Shown here one piece after another: positions 1-7,439 of a DNA stretch of 27,042 bases. This stretch comes from JBFXDI01 sp050181295 (GTDB taxonomy: Bacteria; Pseudomonadota; Alphaproteobacteria; Rhizobiales; Aestuariivirgaceae), in the NCBI GenBank assembly GCA_050181295.1, contig JBFXDI010000048.1, positions 1 to 27,042 on the forward strand. Reading direction: 5' to 3'. The number at the start of each line of letters is the position of its first letter. The first letter of the stretch is position 1. Under the pieces are notes generated by a model that saw only the letters and a list, made by a program, of their open reading frames with translations, did no database searches and was not told the DNA's origin. A program made the position numbers and the translations under genes.

Positions 1-508
1 CGACCATGACCTTCGCCTTGGCCGGCGAGCGGTTCCAGACCAGCATTTTCCGGATGGAAGGCCGTGCCGCCCGGTGTGCCGCCGCGAGATAGGGCGAGAG
101 GTCGCCGGCGCCCACCATGAGCAGAACCTGTGGAGAGGGAGGCGCCAGCAGCTTGGCGCCGAGGCCGGAATCGGCGGCCGTCTTGCGGTAGGTCATGGCG
201 GTCGCGTCGAGGACGGCGACGGGCGCGCCGTCTCCTCCGTCGAAGAGCGTGTAGAGCGCCTGCACGGCCGGGATCTTCTTCGCCCCGTTCGGATTGTTAG
301 GCAGCACGGTCACGATCTTGGTGCCCATGGCGACGCCCGGAAGGGCCGCGGGCAGGTTGAAATAGGTCTCGCGCGCGCCATCGCGGTCCCATTGGATGGT
401 GGCCCGCTCGACCAGCGGCTTCTCCCCCCGATGCGCCTTCTCCAATGCCGCGATGAGCGCATCCCATGCGCAGATGCGGTGCACCTCCTCGGCCGAAACG
501 AAGATCAT
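1..508 (-). CDS. Ornithine cyclodeaminase / mu-crystallin family protein (C-terminus outside window)
   Basis: This reading frame stays open from an ATG at 508 down to base 1, so 169 residues are visible and the C-terminal part lies outside the window. The N-terminus has the ornithine cyclodeaminase/mu-crystallin look: a helix-rich start (SAEEVHRICAWDALIAALEK), a strand with TYFNLPAAL, then GTKIVTVLPNNP, and DGAPVAVLDATAMTYRKTAA as the substrate-side segment. The nucleotide-binding fold begins at LLMVGAGDLSPYLAAAH (GxGxxxxY), the usual NAD(P) glycine loop of this family. Members reduce or deaminate imino/amino acids such as ornithine, alanine or ketimines; the substrate cannot be told here. 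The gene lies downstream of the DUF1194 gene on the same strand, separated from it by a palindromic repeat, so co-transcription is doubtful. Confidence 0.85.
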   Translation of the reverse strand, partial: MIFVSAEEVHRICAWDALIAALEKAHRGEKPLVERATIQWDRDGARETYFNLPAALPGVAMGTKIVTVLPNNPNGAKKIPAVQALYTLFDGGDGAPVAVLDATAMTYRKTAADSGLGAKLLAPPSPQVLLMVGAGDLSPYLAAAHRAARPSIRKMLVWNRSPAKAKVMV

Positions 509-534
509 GGCTGCCTGCTACCTCCAGAATCCGG

Positions 535-621
535 CGTCATGCCCGGGCTTGACCCGGGTATCCTTTTGGGATGCTCGCAAGCTCGGGAAGAGGATGGCCG
601 GGCCGTTGCCCGGCCATGACG
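535..621. repeat. 87-bp palindromic intergenic repeat, copy 1
   Basis: The element is bounded by CGTCATG (535-541) and its complement CATGACG (615-621). It holds a GC-rich left hairpin around CCCGGG CTTGA CCCGGG (542-558) and a right hairpin with 10-bp arms ATGGCCGGGC / GCCCGGCCAT and loop CGTT (594-617). A second copy of exactly the same length lies at 16094-16180. Repeats of this kind (GCCGGG/CCCGGC hairpins flanked by CGTCATG) are common between genes in Hyphomicrobiales. It sits between two minus-strand genes. Confidence 0.85.
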
Positions 622-635
622 AACCGTCCGGGCCA

Positions 636-1364
636 TCACGAAATCCCCGGTCCCGTGATTTCCTTCAGCAGCTTGCGATAGATCGCCTCCGCATAGGCCT
701 CGTAGTCGTTGGCCACGATCACGAAGTTGTCCGGGCCGCCCACCACCTGGTGCTCGAAATACTTGTCGAGTGTCGGCCACTCGTTGACGATGGCGAGGCC
801 GTTGATCGTGATGCCCTGCGCCACCACCGCGTCGCGCGCGAGCGAGGGACGGACGCCGCGGTTGTTGCGGCCGTCCGACGACATGTCGATGACCCGGCGC
901 GCCGCGATGGGCGCGAAACGGAACACCGTGGCGGAGAACTCCAGCGCCTGGCCGATGGCGGTTCCTCCTTCCGCGAGGTTGCGGGGCGTGGCGTCGATCG
1001 CCGCCGCGAAGGCGTTCGCCTCCTCCGGGCTCCCGACTACGCGCCAGGAGATCGCGAGAATCTGGTTGGCGTCGTCCGACCACTGGACGAGGGCGACGGC
1101 GATCCGGCCCCGGTCGCCGCGCGCGATGGCCCGCTGGATCTCGGGCTTCCGGAAAGCCTCGGCGAGCCCGCGCATCTGCAGCACATATTCGCGCGCATCG
1201 ACGCTGTAGGAGCAGTCGACGGCCAGCACCAAGGCGAGGTCCACGATTGCCGGCTGGGCGCTGAGCGCGCGCTCGGGAGCAGGCTGGGCGAGGCAGAAAA
1301 GACCGGCAAGCAACGCCAGCGCAAGCGCCAGGCGAATGCCAGCGGGGCGGACGCCATTCGCCAT
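636..1364 (-). CDS. DUF1194 (von Willebrand A-like) secreted protein
   Basis: The 242-residue protein begins with a signal peptide: basic start, hydrophobic run LALALALLAGLFCLA (about residues 12-26), then an Ala-rich cleavage zone. The rest is a DUF1194 domain, a relative of the von Willebrand factor A fold. The metal-site motif DCSYS (D-x-S-x-S) follows the first strand LALVLAV at about residues 42-54, and later strands include RIAVALVQWSD and RVIDMSSDGRNN. Such proteins are exported and presumed to bind partners through a metal-dependent adhesion site; no specific role is known. The ATG is preceded by GAGG at suitable spacing. The gene stands alone: a palindromic repeat lies in the gap on each side. 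Confidence 0.85.
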   Translation of the reverse strand: MANGVRPAGIRLALALALLAGLFCLAQPAPERALSAQPAIVDLALVLAVDCSYSVDAREYVLQMRGLAEAFRKPEIQRAIARGDRGRIAVALVQWSDDANQILAISWRVVGSPEEANAFAAAIDATPRNLAEGGTAIGQALEFSATVFRFAPIAARRVIDMSSDGRNNRGVRPSLARDAVVAQGITINGLAIVNEWPTLDKYFEHQVVGGPDNFVIVANDYEAYAEAIYRKLLKEITGPGIS

Positions 1365-1482
1365 CGGACCTCGCTTCCGGTCGTGCTCCGCGATCTTCCT
1401 GCCGGGTGGCCGGGCGCGGATTCGGATGATAGCGGGGCTGCGGGGCGCGGCAAGGGCGGTTGGTCGCCGCTCTGCGGCTCAG

Positions 1483-1544
1483 GTAGCCCGGATGAAGCGA
1501 AGCGCAATCCGGGGACGGCCTTCCCGCATCTCCATGCGGGCTAC
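1483..1544. repeat. Palindromic repeat with GTAGCCCG / CGGGCTAC ends
   Basis: The outer arms GTAGCCCG (1483-1490) and CGGGCTAC (1537-1544) are perfect inverted repeats. Inside are two hairpins: CCCGGAT (1487-1493) with ATCCGGG (1507-1513), and CCCGCAT (1523-1529) with ATGCGGG (1534-1540, loop CTCC). The sequence GTAGCCCGGATGAAGCGAAG is typical of a REP-like element scattered through many proteobacterial genomes. It lies in the 208-bp gap between the DUF1194 gene and the ABC ATPase gene, both on the minus strand, and otherwise I see no gene there. Confidence 0.8.
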
Positions 1545-1572
1545 GATTTCACCGCCGGGTCCACCGCTCCTC

Positions 1573-2688
1573 TCAGCGTAAGGCCGGCAGGTCGAGCGCG
1601 CGGCAGTCCTCGACCGCCCATCCCACGCGCGCGGTCTCTCCTGCCTTGAGCGCAGCGCCGCGGCGATTGTTCGGCACCTTCACGATGAAATCGTCATGTC
1701 CGGCGACGCTGAGGCGCGTGCGGATGTGATCGCCGTGATAGATGATCTCCTCGATGCGGCCATCGAGCAGGTTGACGGGCTTGTCCGTGTCCGGATTGAT
1801 CGAGACCCGCTCCGGACGGACCGACAGCATCGTCCGCTCGCCTTCGGCGCCGACGTTCACCGCCGTCGCGCTGACGACGATGCCAGGTCCGATCTCGACC
1901 TTGCAGGTGCCGTGTCCGTTCATTGCCTTCACCGTTCCGAGGAGCCGGTTGTTCTCTCCGATGAAGCCCGCCACGAAGGCATTGCTGGGTCGCTCGTAGA
2001 GCTCGGCGGGCGTCGAGAGCTGCTGCACCACGCCGTCGTTGAAGACGGCGATGCGGTCGGACATGGTCAAAGCTTCCGACTGGTCGTGCGTCACATAGAC
2101 GACGGTGATGGCGAGCTGGTCGTGCAGCCGCTTGATCTCGTACTGCATCTGCTCGCGCAGTTGCTTGTCGAGCGCGCCCAGGGGCTCGTCCATGAGCACG
2201 AGGTCGGGCTCGAACACGAGCGCGCGCGCCACCGCCACCCGCTGCTGCTGGCCGCCCGAGAGCTGCGAGGGCCTGCGGGCTCCGAAGCCCGGCATCTCCA
2301 CCATCTCGAGCGCCCGCCTGACGCGCGTCTCCCGCTCCTCCTTGCCCATGCCCCTGACCTCGAGCGGGAAGGCGAGGTTCTCCGCCACGCTCATATGCGG
2401 GAAGAGCGCGTAGTTCTGGAACACCATGCCGATGCCGCGCTTGTGCGGCGGCACGCGGCTGATAGGCCGGCCGGCGAGGTAAATCTCGCCGCTGGAGGCG
2501 GGCTCGAAGCCGGCAAGCATCATGAGCGTCGTGGTCTTGCCGGAGCCCGACGGCCCGAGCATCGTCAGGAACTCGCCCTTGGCGATGTCGAGATTGAGGT
2601 TGCGGACGACGAGCGTCTCGCCGTCATAGCTCTTCTGGACGTCGGCGAACCGCACCATCGGCTCGCCCTGCTTCGCGACCGTATTCAT
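1573..2688 (-). CDS. ABC transporter ATP-binding protein, PotA / spermidine-putrescine type
   Basis: This 371-residue ATPase would energise uptake of a small organic solute through a polyamine/iron/opine-type importer. The nucleotide-binding domain has Walker A GPSGSGKTT (about 45-53), the Q-loop in VFQNYALFPHMSVAENL, signature LSGGQQQRVAVARAL, Walker B LVLMDEP and switch histidine in VVYVTHDQSEAL. After about residue 240 a TOBE domain follows (FIGENNRLLG..., SVRPERVSI), as in PotA/FbpC/UgpC-type proteins; total length fits. No permease or binding protein lies beside it, so its partners must be elsewhere or it is an orphan. GGGAGG directly abuts the ATG at 2688, which is unusually close; a second ATG ten codons in (2658) is possible. 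It diverges from moaA. Confidence 0.9.
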   Translation of the reverse strand: MNTVAKQGEPMVRFADVQKSYDGETLVVRNLNLDIAKGEFLTMLGPSGSGKTTTLMMLAGFEPASSGEIYLAGRPISRVPPHKRGIGMVFQNYALFPHMSVAENLAFPLEVRGMGKEERETRVRRALEMVEMPGFGARRPSQLSGGQQQRVAVARALVFEPDLVLMDEPLGALDKQLREQMQYEIKRLHDQLAITVVYVTHDQSEALTMSDRIAVFNDGVVQQLSTPAELYERPSNAFVAGFIGENNRLLGTVKAMNGHGTCKVEIGPGIVVSATAVNVGAEGERTMLSVRPERVSINPDTDKPVNLLDGRIEEIIYHGDHIRTRLSVAGHDDFIVKVPNNRRGAALKAGETARVGWAVEDCRALDLPALR

Positions 2689-2838
2689 CCTCCCCCATGC
2701 TCAAGCGTCATGGCCCATGCAAGTCCCTCATCCCGCAGGGGCATCCTCGGTTCCCGATCTTATGGCGGCCTTCACGAAATGGAAAGGCAGAGCGTCATCG
2801 CCTTGACGGCGGGCCCCGAAAGACCGAAATCAGGAGTC

Positions 2839-3873
2839 ATGAACCAGTTGGTGAACGGCGCCGGGGCGAATGCGACGCCCGTGCTTGTCGATCCCTTCGG
2901 CCGCACGGTCTCCTATCTGCGCGTCTCGGTGACGGATCGCTGCGACTTCCGCTGCGTCTACTGCATGGCGGAGGACATGACCTTCCTGCCGAAGCGGGAG
3001 ATCCTGACGCTCGAGGAGCTGGACCGCGTTTGCTCGGCCTTCGTGCGCAAGGGCGTGCGGAAGCTCCGCCTGACGGGCGGCGAGCCCCTGGTCCGGCGCA
3101 ACATCCTGTCGCTGGTCGAAAGCCTCTCGCGGCATCTGAAGTCGGGCGCGCTCGACGAGCTGACGCTCACCACCAACGGCAGCCAGCTCGCCCGCCATGC
3201 CCAGGACCTCGCGCGCCACGGGGTGAAGCGCATCAACGTCTCGATCGACACCCTGGAGGAGGAGAAGTTCCGCGTTATCACCCGCTGGGGCCAGCTCGGC
3301 AAGGTGATGGAGGGGATCGACGCCGCCAGGGCCGCGGGCCTCCAGGTCAAGATCAACATGGTGGCGCTGAAAGGCGTGAACGAGGACGAGATCGCGCCCA
3401 TGCTCGAATGGTGCCACGGGCGCGGCATGGACCTCACCCTCATCGAGACCATGCCGCTGGGCGAGATCGACGGCGACCGCACCGAGCAGTATCTGCCGCT
3501 GTCCCTCGTCAGGGCGCGACTGTCGGCCCGCTATACGCTCGACGACATCCCCTATCGCACGGGCGGCCCCGCCCGCTATGCGCAGGTGCGCGAGACCGGC
3601 GGCCGGCTCGGCTTCATCACGCCCATGACCCATAATTTCTGCGAAAGCTGCAACCGCGTGCGGCTCACCTGCACCGGCACGCTCTTTATGTGCCTCGGTC
3701 AGAACGACGCCGCCGACCTTCGGGCGCCCATGCGGGCCTCCGAAGGCGATGCGCTCCTCGACGCGGCGATCGGGGAGGCGATCTCGCGCAAGCCCAAGGG
3801 CCACGACTTCGTCATCGACCGCCGCCACAACCGGCCCGCCGTCGCCCGCCACATGAGCGTCACCGGGGGCTGA
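2839..3873 (+). CDS. moaA: GTP 3',8-cyclase MoaA (molybdenum cofactor step 1)
   Basis: MoaA is a radical-SAM enzyme that, with MoaC, turns GTP into cyclic pyranopterin monophosphate. The 344-residue protein carries the radical-SAM cluster cysteines C35, C39 and C42 (CDFRCVYC), the SAM-binding LRLTGGEP segment, and the C-terminal second cluster site CESCNRVRLTC...MC that binds GTP. It ends in Gly-Gly (HMSVTGG), the tail that reaches the active site in characterised MoaA. The start chosen is ATG 2839; AGGAG lies just 2 nt before it, so an in-frame ATG at 2779 is an alternative, but family alignment favours the later one. The frame stays open far upstream on the strand opposite the ABC gene, which is a GC-rich shadow. 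No Moco riboswitch is evident in the 150-bp leader. Confidence 0.95.
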   Translation: MNQLVNGAGANATPVLVDPFGRTVSYLRVSVTDRCDFRCVYCMAEDMTFLPKREILTLEELDRVCSAFVRKGVRKLRLTGGEPLVRRNILSLVESLSRHLKSGALDELTLTTNGSQLARHAQDLARHGVKRINVSIDTLEEEKFRVITRWGQLGKVMEGIDAARAAGLQVKINMVALKGVNEDEIAPMLEWCHGRGMDLTLIETMPLGEIDGDRTEQYLPLSLVRARLSARYTLDDIPYRTGGPARYAQVRETGGRLGFITPMTHNFCESCNRVRLTCTGTLFMCLGQNDAADLRAPMRASEGDALLDAAIGEAISRKPKGHDFVIDRRHNRPAVARHMSVTGG

Positions 3874-3883
3874 AGCGGCTGCC

Positions 3884-4297
3884 CTAGGCCAGCAGAGATA
3901 TCCCGACCTGGGACGCCTCCCTTGCGAGACTGGCATCGAAGGTCGCAAGAGGCACGGACAGCCGGCCCGCAAGCTCCATGTAGGTGGCGTCATAGACGGT
4001 CAGCATGTGCCCGGCCGCCAGGCTCATGATGCGGGGAAGCAGGATCGTGGGGTCCTCCCGGTCGACGCTCAGTCTCCAGGCGGCTATGGTTTCCAAAACC
4101 TCGTTCAAATCGGTGGCGGTGATGCGCCGGCGGCGACGCGCCATCTCGAGCGAGTTGCCGACCTCCGCGAACCAGAGTGTCGGCACCCACGGGGTCTCGA
4201 CGGAGATGCGGCGCAGGATAGCGTCGCTCTCGGGTCCTGCTTCGTCAGAAAGGAGAGCGGCGATGGCGCAGGAGGCATCGAGCACGAAACCGCTCAA
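3884..4297 (-). CDS. vapC: VapC-type PIN-domain toxin (ribonuclease)
   Basis: This 137-residue PIN-domain protein is the likely toxin of a VapBC pair; the family cuts RNA, often tRNA, with a Mg2+ site made of acidic residues. The expected acids are present: D7 (FVLDAS), E45 (WFAEVGN), D103 (TVYDATYMELA) and D121 (ATFDASL). It starts with TTG at 4297, whose bases overlap the TGA of vapB (TTGA), so translation is coupled; AAGGA lies about 9 nt upstream of this start. The C-terminus is convergent with moaA, with only 10 bp between the stops. Confidence 0.9.
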   Translation of the reverse strand: MSGFVLDASCAIAALLSDEAGPESDAILRRISVETPWVPTLWFAEVGNSLEMARRRRRITATDLNEVLETIAAWRLSVDREDPTILLPRIMSLAAGHMLTVYDATYMELAGRLSVPLATFDASLAREASQVGISLLA

Positions 4298-4539
4298 TAA
4301 CGCCGTCCTTCCTCGATGAGCTCTTTAATTTCCGACTTCTTGAGCGCCGCGCGTTTGCGGATAGGCCGCAGGCGGCAGAGCATGTCCTCCACTTGAGCAT
4401 CGCTCGGACGGGCGATGGGAGGAACCAGCCTCGCGACCGCCTTCCCGTGCCGGGTGATGGTGATCTCCTGGCCTTCCTCCACGAGATCGATGAGCCGGGA
4501 AAGATGGGTCTTGGCCTCGAACAGCCCGACTTGCTTCAT
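4294..4539 (-). CDS. vapB: Phd/YefM-type antitoxin (VapB)
   Basis: The 81-residue protein opens with KQVGLFEAKTHLSRLIDLVE, the DNA-binding and dimer motif of the Phd/YefM antitoxin fold, followed by GQEITITRHGKAVARLVP. The charged tail (residues about 50-81) would wrap the VapC toxin and block its active site. I chose ATG 4539, with AAAGGA 9 nt upstream, over an in-frame TTG six codons earlier (4557) that lies inside the operator. It overlaps vapC by 4 bp. A perfect 25-bp palindrome just upstream fits autoregulation by the VapBC complex. Confidence 0.9.
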   Translation of the reverse strand: MKQVGLFEAKTHLSRLIDLVEEGQEITITRHGKAVARLVPPIARPSDAQVEDMLCRLRPIRKRAALKKSEIKELIEEGRRY

Positions 4540-4551
4540 GGCGATTAATCC

Positions 4552-4576
4552 TTTCAACTAGTCAGACTAGTTGAAA
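4552..4576. promoter_or_regulatory. 25-bp palindromic operator of vapBC
   Basis: The 12-bp arms TTTCAACTAGTC (4552-4563) and GACTAGTTGAAA (4565-4576) are perfect complements around one central A. The palindrome begins 12 bp upstream of the vapB ATG. On the minus strand a weak promoter TTGCGT-N17-TAGTCT places the -10 inside the palindrome, so a bound complex would block transcription. Position and symmetry are what is expected for a VapBC operator; binding itself is inferred. Confidence 0.7.
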
Positions 4577-4600
4577 TTCAGCCGAAACGCAACCTCGTCT

Positions 4601-7195
4601 CTACTCCGCCAGCACGCGGGTCGTCGGGAAGACGATCTCGATCAGGGTGCCCTTCCTGGGCTCGCTGGTGATCGCGAAGCGGGCCCGATTCGCCTCCACC
4701 AGCGCCTTGCTCAAGGGAAGGCCGAGGCCCGTGCCGCGCCCGGCCTCGCGGCCTGCGGTCTCGACCCTGCGGAAGGGCATGAGCGCCGCCTTCACCTCCT
4801 CCGGGCTCATGCCGATGCCGGTGTCCTTCACCGAGAGCGCAAGCTCGCCCGAGCGGTCGAGTCTGGCCGACATGATGACCTGGCCGCCGGGATCGGTGAA
4901 GCGGATGGCGTTGGCGAGGAGGTTGAGGAGGATCTGCTTCATCGTCCTGAGATCCGCGACCACGTTGGGCAGGCCCGCGGGCACGTTGCGCCGGAGCACC
5001 ACGCGGCCCGCCGTCGCCTGCTCCTGCAGGATGGCGAGGCAGGTGTCGATGAGCGAGGCGAGATTGACGCCCGTGAAGTTGAGCTCGAACTTGCCCGCTT
5101 CCACCTTGGAGAGGTCGAGAAGGTCGTTGATGAGCGACAGAAGATGCGCGCCGCTCTCGTGGATGTCGTTGGCGTAGCTCAGATACTTGGTGTTGCTGAT
5201 CTCGCCGAAGCGCTCGGTGCGCATGACTTCGGAGAAGCCGAGGATGGCGTTAAGGGGCGTGCGGAGCTCGTGGCTGATATTGGCCAGGAACTCCGACTTC
5301 TGGGCGCTCGCGTGTTCCGCCGTCTCCTTGGCCTGCCGGAGCTCCGATTCGGTGCGCTTCCACTGGGTCAGATCGCGCAAGACCACGCAGAAGCCCCTGT
5401 CCTCCGCGCCCTGCGTCTGGTTCCCGATGCGGCCCACGGCGAGGAAGAGCGGCACCGTGCCGCCGCGGCTCACCACCGCCTCCACCTCCCGCCCGTCGTT
5501 GAAGACGGAGGCGAGGCCGGAATCGCCGAGCGCCGAAAGATAGTTGCGCAGCACCTTGCGGCTTTCGGGCGCAAGCAGCTCGGCGAGCGGCTTGCCGTAG
5601 ACCTCCGCGAGCCGGAAGCCGAACAGCGCCTCGGCGCCGGCGGAGAAGCTGCGGATCCGCCCGTCGCTGTCGAGGATGATGATGCCGTCGGTCGCCGTGT
5701 CGAGGATGGCGCGGAACTCCGCGTCCTCCGGCTCCCAGGCGCGGGTGGACTCCGGCGCTGCAGATTCAGGAGTCGACCACGCGGCCGGCAACTCAGGTTC
5801 ACGCCATGCCGCCGGCGGCGCGGGTTCGGGCGCCTCTGGGACGGGCGTCGGCTCCGGCGGCGCCACGGCGGCCGCCCTCAGCATGGGCGGGACTGCGGGA
5901 CGCAGCACGCCTGCCGACCGGGCAGCTTCGGGAATGACCGGCTGGGAAGGATCGAGCGTCGCCTGATCGACGGGGCCGCTGTTCCAGGGAAACCGGTCCT
6001 TGAGAACCCGGAAGCGCCGCCTGGCGCCGGCCGCCGTCTCGATCTCGGCCTCCGAGCCCGAGGTGATCCGGCGCAGGGTGGATGCGATGTCGCCCCGCCC
6101 GTACAGGCTGTCCCGGTCGGCATAGCCGAGCACGCCCAGCGCCGCGCGGTTGGCGAAGAGGATTTCGCCCTCGCGGTAGAGGACGACCGCCTGCGGCAGG
6201 GCGTCGAGCGGCTTGCTGACGATCTCGGGAACGGGCGCCGCCGGTTTCGCTGGCGCTGCCGCGGGAGCCTTTTCGGGAGCGGCCGGGAAGGATTCGGCCG
6301 GCATGGGATGCTGGGCGCCCGCGCGATGGATTGCCGCCGCGACCTCCTCGAAGGTCCGCCGGTCGCGCTCGGAGAGGCCGCCTTCGCCGGGACGCCGCTC
6401 GTGGCGCGTCGGCGCGGCTTCAGGCGCTCGCGCGCCGAGCGCCCGCTCCAGCGCCCGCCGTTCCGTCACATCCTCCGCCATCACCGAGATGGCGGGATTG
6501 TCCGGACTGCCCGAGTGCCCGACGAGCCGCACCGTCAGCCGCAGGTCGCGCCTGCCGTGCCCCGTCTCGAGCGACCGGACGATGGTGAACACCCGCGCTG
6601 TCCGCGCCCGCTTGAGAAGCCGTCCGGCCTCGGCGGGATCGCCGAGCCAGTCGCCGAGCGAAGCGAGCTTCGCGCCGTTGGCAAGCGCGCGGGCGGCGTC
6701 GTTGACAAAGAGAAGCTTGCCGTCGGCGCGCGCCAGGAGCAGTCCGAGCGGCAGTCCGCTCACCGCCTCGGCGAGCAGCCGCCGGGCTTGCGCCTGGCTG
6801 CCGGGCTCGTCGGCCGCGGTCACCAGCACGCCCGTGCGCCCGTCGGCGAGCGCATGCAGGCTCAGCACGCAGTAGAGCGGCTCATCGGACTCCGTGAAGG
6901 GGAAGCTCAAGGGCTCTTCGGCGATCTCGCCTGGCTTCAGCCGCGTTGCGATGGCGCGGATCGCACTTAGCGGCGCATGCTCGGCATCGAACGGCTGATC
7001 CAGGAGATCGAAAAGAGTCTCGCCGCCGAACCGCGCGACCCCGGGCGCATTGGCCCAGACGACGCGGCCGCGGTCGATGTCCCAGAGCCACGCGGGCCGG
7101 GAAGAACTCATGCATTGGTCGAGAGAAGGCGCGGTCACGGGTCCACCCACTGCACAAACACACCCGCTCGGCGAGGGAGCCCCGCCAAGCACCAT
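4601..7195 (-). CDS. Multi-PAS sensor histidine kinase, PdhS-like
   Basis: This soluble kinase of about 864 residues has no membrane helices. Roughly, PAS-like segments lie at 35-140, 145-250, 330-400 and 490-615 (the last, ILDTATDGIIILDSDGRI, is the clearest), with a Pro/Ala/Glu-rich linker at about 430-490. The HisKA helix carries the phosphorylated histidine in ISHELRTPLNAILGFSE (about H642). The ATPase domain shows the N box NLLANAIRF, G1 DTGIGM and G2 GTGLGLPLS. The run ISNTKYLSYANDIHESGAHL closely resembles the PdhS/DivJ/PleC kinases of alphaproteobacteria, which act on the cell-cycle regulator DivK; that function is inferred. The start is uncertain: ATG 7195 has GAGG only 2 nt away, a TTG at 7207 and a GTG at about 7126 are alternatives. 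Confidence 0.85.
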   Translation of the reverse strand: MVLGGAPSPSGCVCAVGGPVTAPSLDQCMSSSRPAWLWDIDRGRVVWANAPGVARFGGETLFDLLDQPFDAEHAPLSAIRAIATRLKPGEIAEEPLSFPFTESDEPLYCVLSLHALADGRTGVLVTAADEPGSQAQARRLLAEAVSGLPLGLLLARADGKLLFVNDAARALANGAKLASLGDWLGDPAEAGRLLKRARTARVFTIVRSLETGHGRRDLRLTVRLVGHSGSPDNPAISVMAEDVTERRALERALGARAPEAAPTRHERRPGEGGLSERDRRTFEEVAAAIHRAGAQHPMPAESFPAAPEKAPAAAPAKPAAPVPEIVSKPLDALPQAVVLYREGEILFANRAALGVLGYADRDSLYGRGDIASTLRRITSGSEAEIETAAGARRRFRVLKDRFPWNSGPVDQATLDPSQPVIPEAARSAGVLRPAVPPMLRAAAVAPPEPTPVPEAPEPAPPAAWREPELPAAWSTPESAAPESTRAWEPEDAEFRAILDTATDGIIILDSDGRIRSFSAGAEALFGFRLAEVYGKPLAELLAPESRKVLRNYLSALGDSGLASVFNDGREVEAVVSRGGTVPLFLAVGRIGNQTQGAEDRGFCVVLRDLTQWKRTESELRQAKETAEHASAQKSEFLANISHELRTPLNAILGFSEVMRTERFGEISNTKYLSYANDIHESGAHLLSLINDLLDLSKVEAGKFELNFTGVNLASLIDTCLAILQEQATAGRVVLRRNVPAGLPNVVADLRTMKQILLNLLANAIRFTDPGGQVIMSARLDRSGELALSVKDTGIGMSPEEVKAALMPFRRVETAGREAGRGTGLGLPLSKALVEANRARFAITSEPRKGTLIEIVFPTTRVLAE

Positions 7196-7326
7196 GACCT
7201 CACTCAATTATGAGGCCAGGGGAGCAGTCCCGCCTCGAAAGCCGCACTTCGTTTCAAGATAGACGCAAATTGTTCGGTGCGTCCACAAGCGGCCTCGGGG
7301 TTTCAACAGCCGCGCAAGCCGGCCGA

Positions 7327-7360
7327 TTGTGCATCGCAAAATTATTGTTGCAATGCACAA
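7327..7360. promoter_or_regulatory. PhaR-like palindrome upstream of the phasin gene
   Basis: The arms TTGTGCATCGCAA (7327-7339) and TTGCAATGCACAA (7348-7360) are inverted repeats of 13 bp with one mismatch and an 8-bp spacer. Each arm contains TGC-N3-GCA, similar to the CTGC-N3-GCAG type sites described for the PHB regulator PhaR in Rhodobacter/Paracoccus. The right arm covers the predicted -35 box, so binding would repress phasin expression. Assignment to PhaR is inference from the motif and the target gene. Confidence 0.6.
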
Positions 7361-7376
7361 AACCCGACCTTATATG
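7348..7376 (+). promoter_or_regulatory. Predicted promoter of the phasin gene
   Basis: TTGCAA (7348-7353) and TATATG (7371-7376) are separated by 17 bp. Both match the housekeeping consensus at four of six bases, and the -35 lies in the right arm of the palindrome. Transcription would begin near 7383, giving a leader of about 57 nt. Confidence 0.5.
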
Positions 7377-7439
7377 CGTGACACAAGGGCGGGCATCAGG
7401 CCTTTGCCCCGAATTTTGATGAAACGACAGGAGATGGCT

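Noticed and set aside
1696..2838. Long open frame upstream of and in frame with moaA
   Set aside because: It lies opposite the ABC ATPase gene, has shadow-type composition (His/Arg/Asp-rich, no motif) and the MoaA family start is near 2839.
2689..2838. Moco riboswitch before moaA
   Set aside because: No convincing multi-stem Moco RNA motif could be traced in the 150-bp leader.
4571..6970. 799-codon plus-strand open frame
   Set aside because: It is antisense to the PAS histidine kinase, whose motifs are all intact; the product is Arg/Gly/Ala-rich with no domain. GC-rich third positions create such frames.
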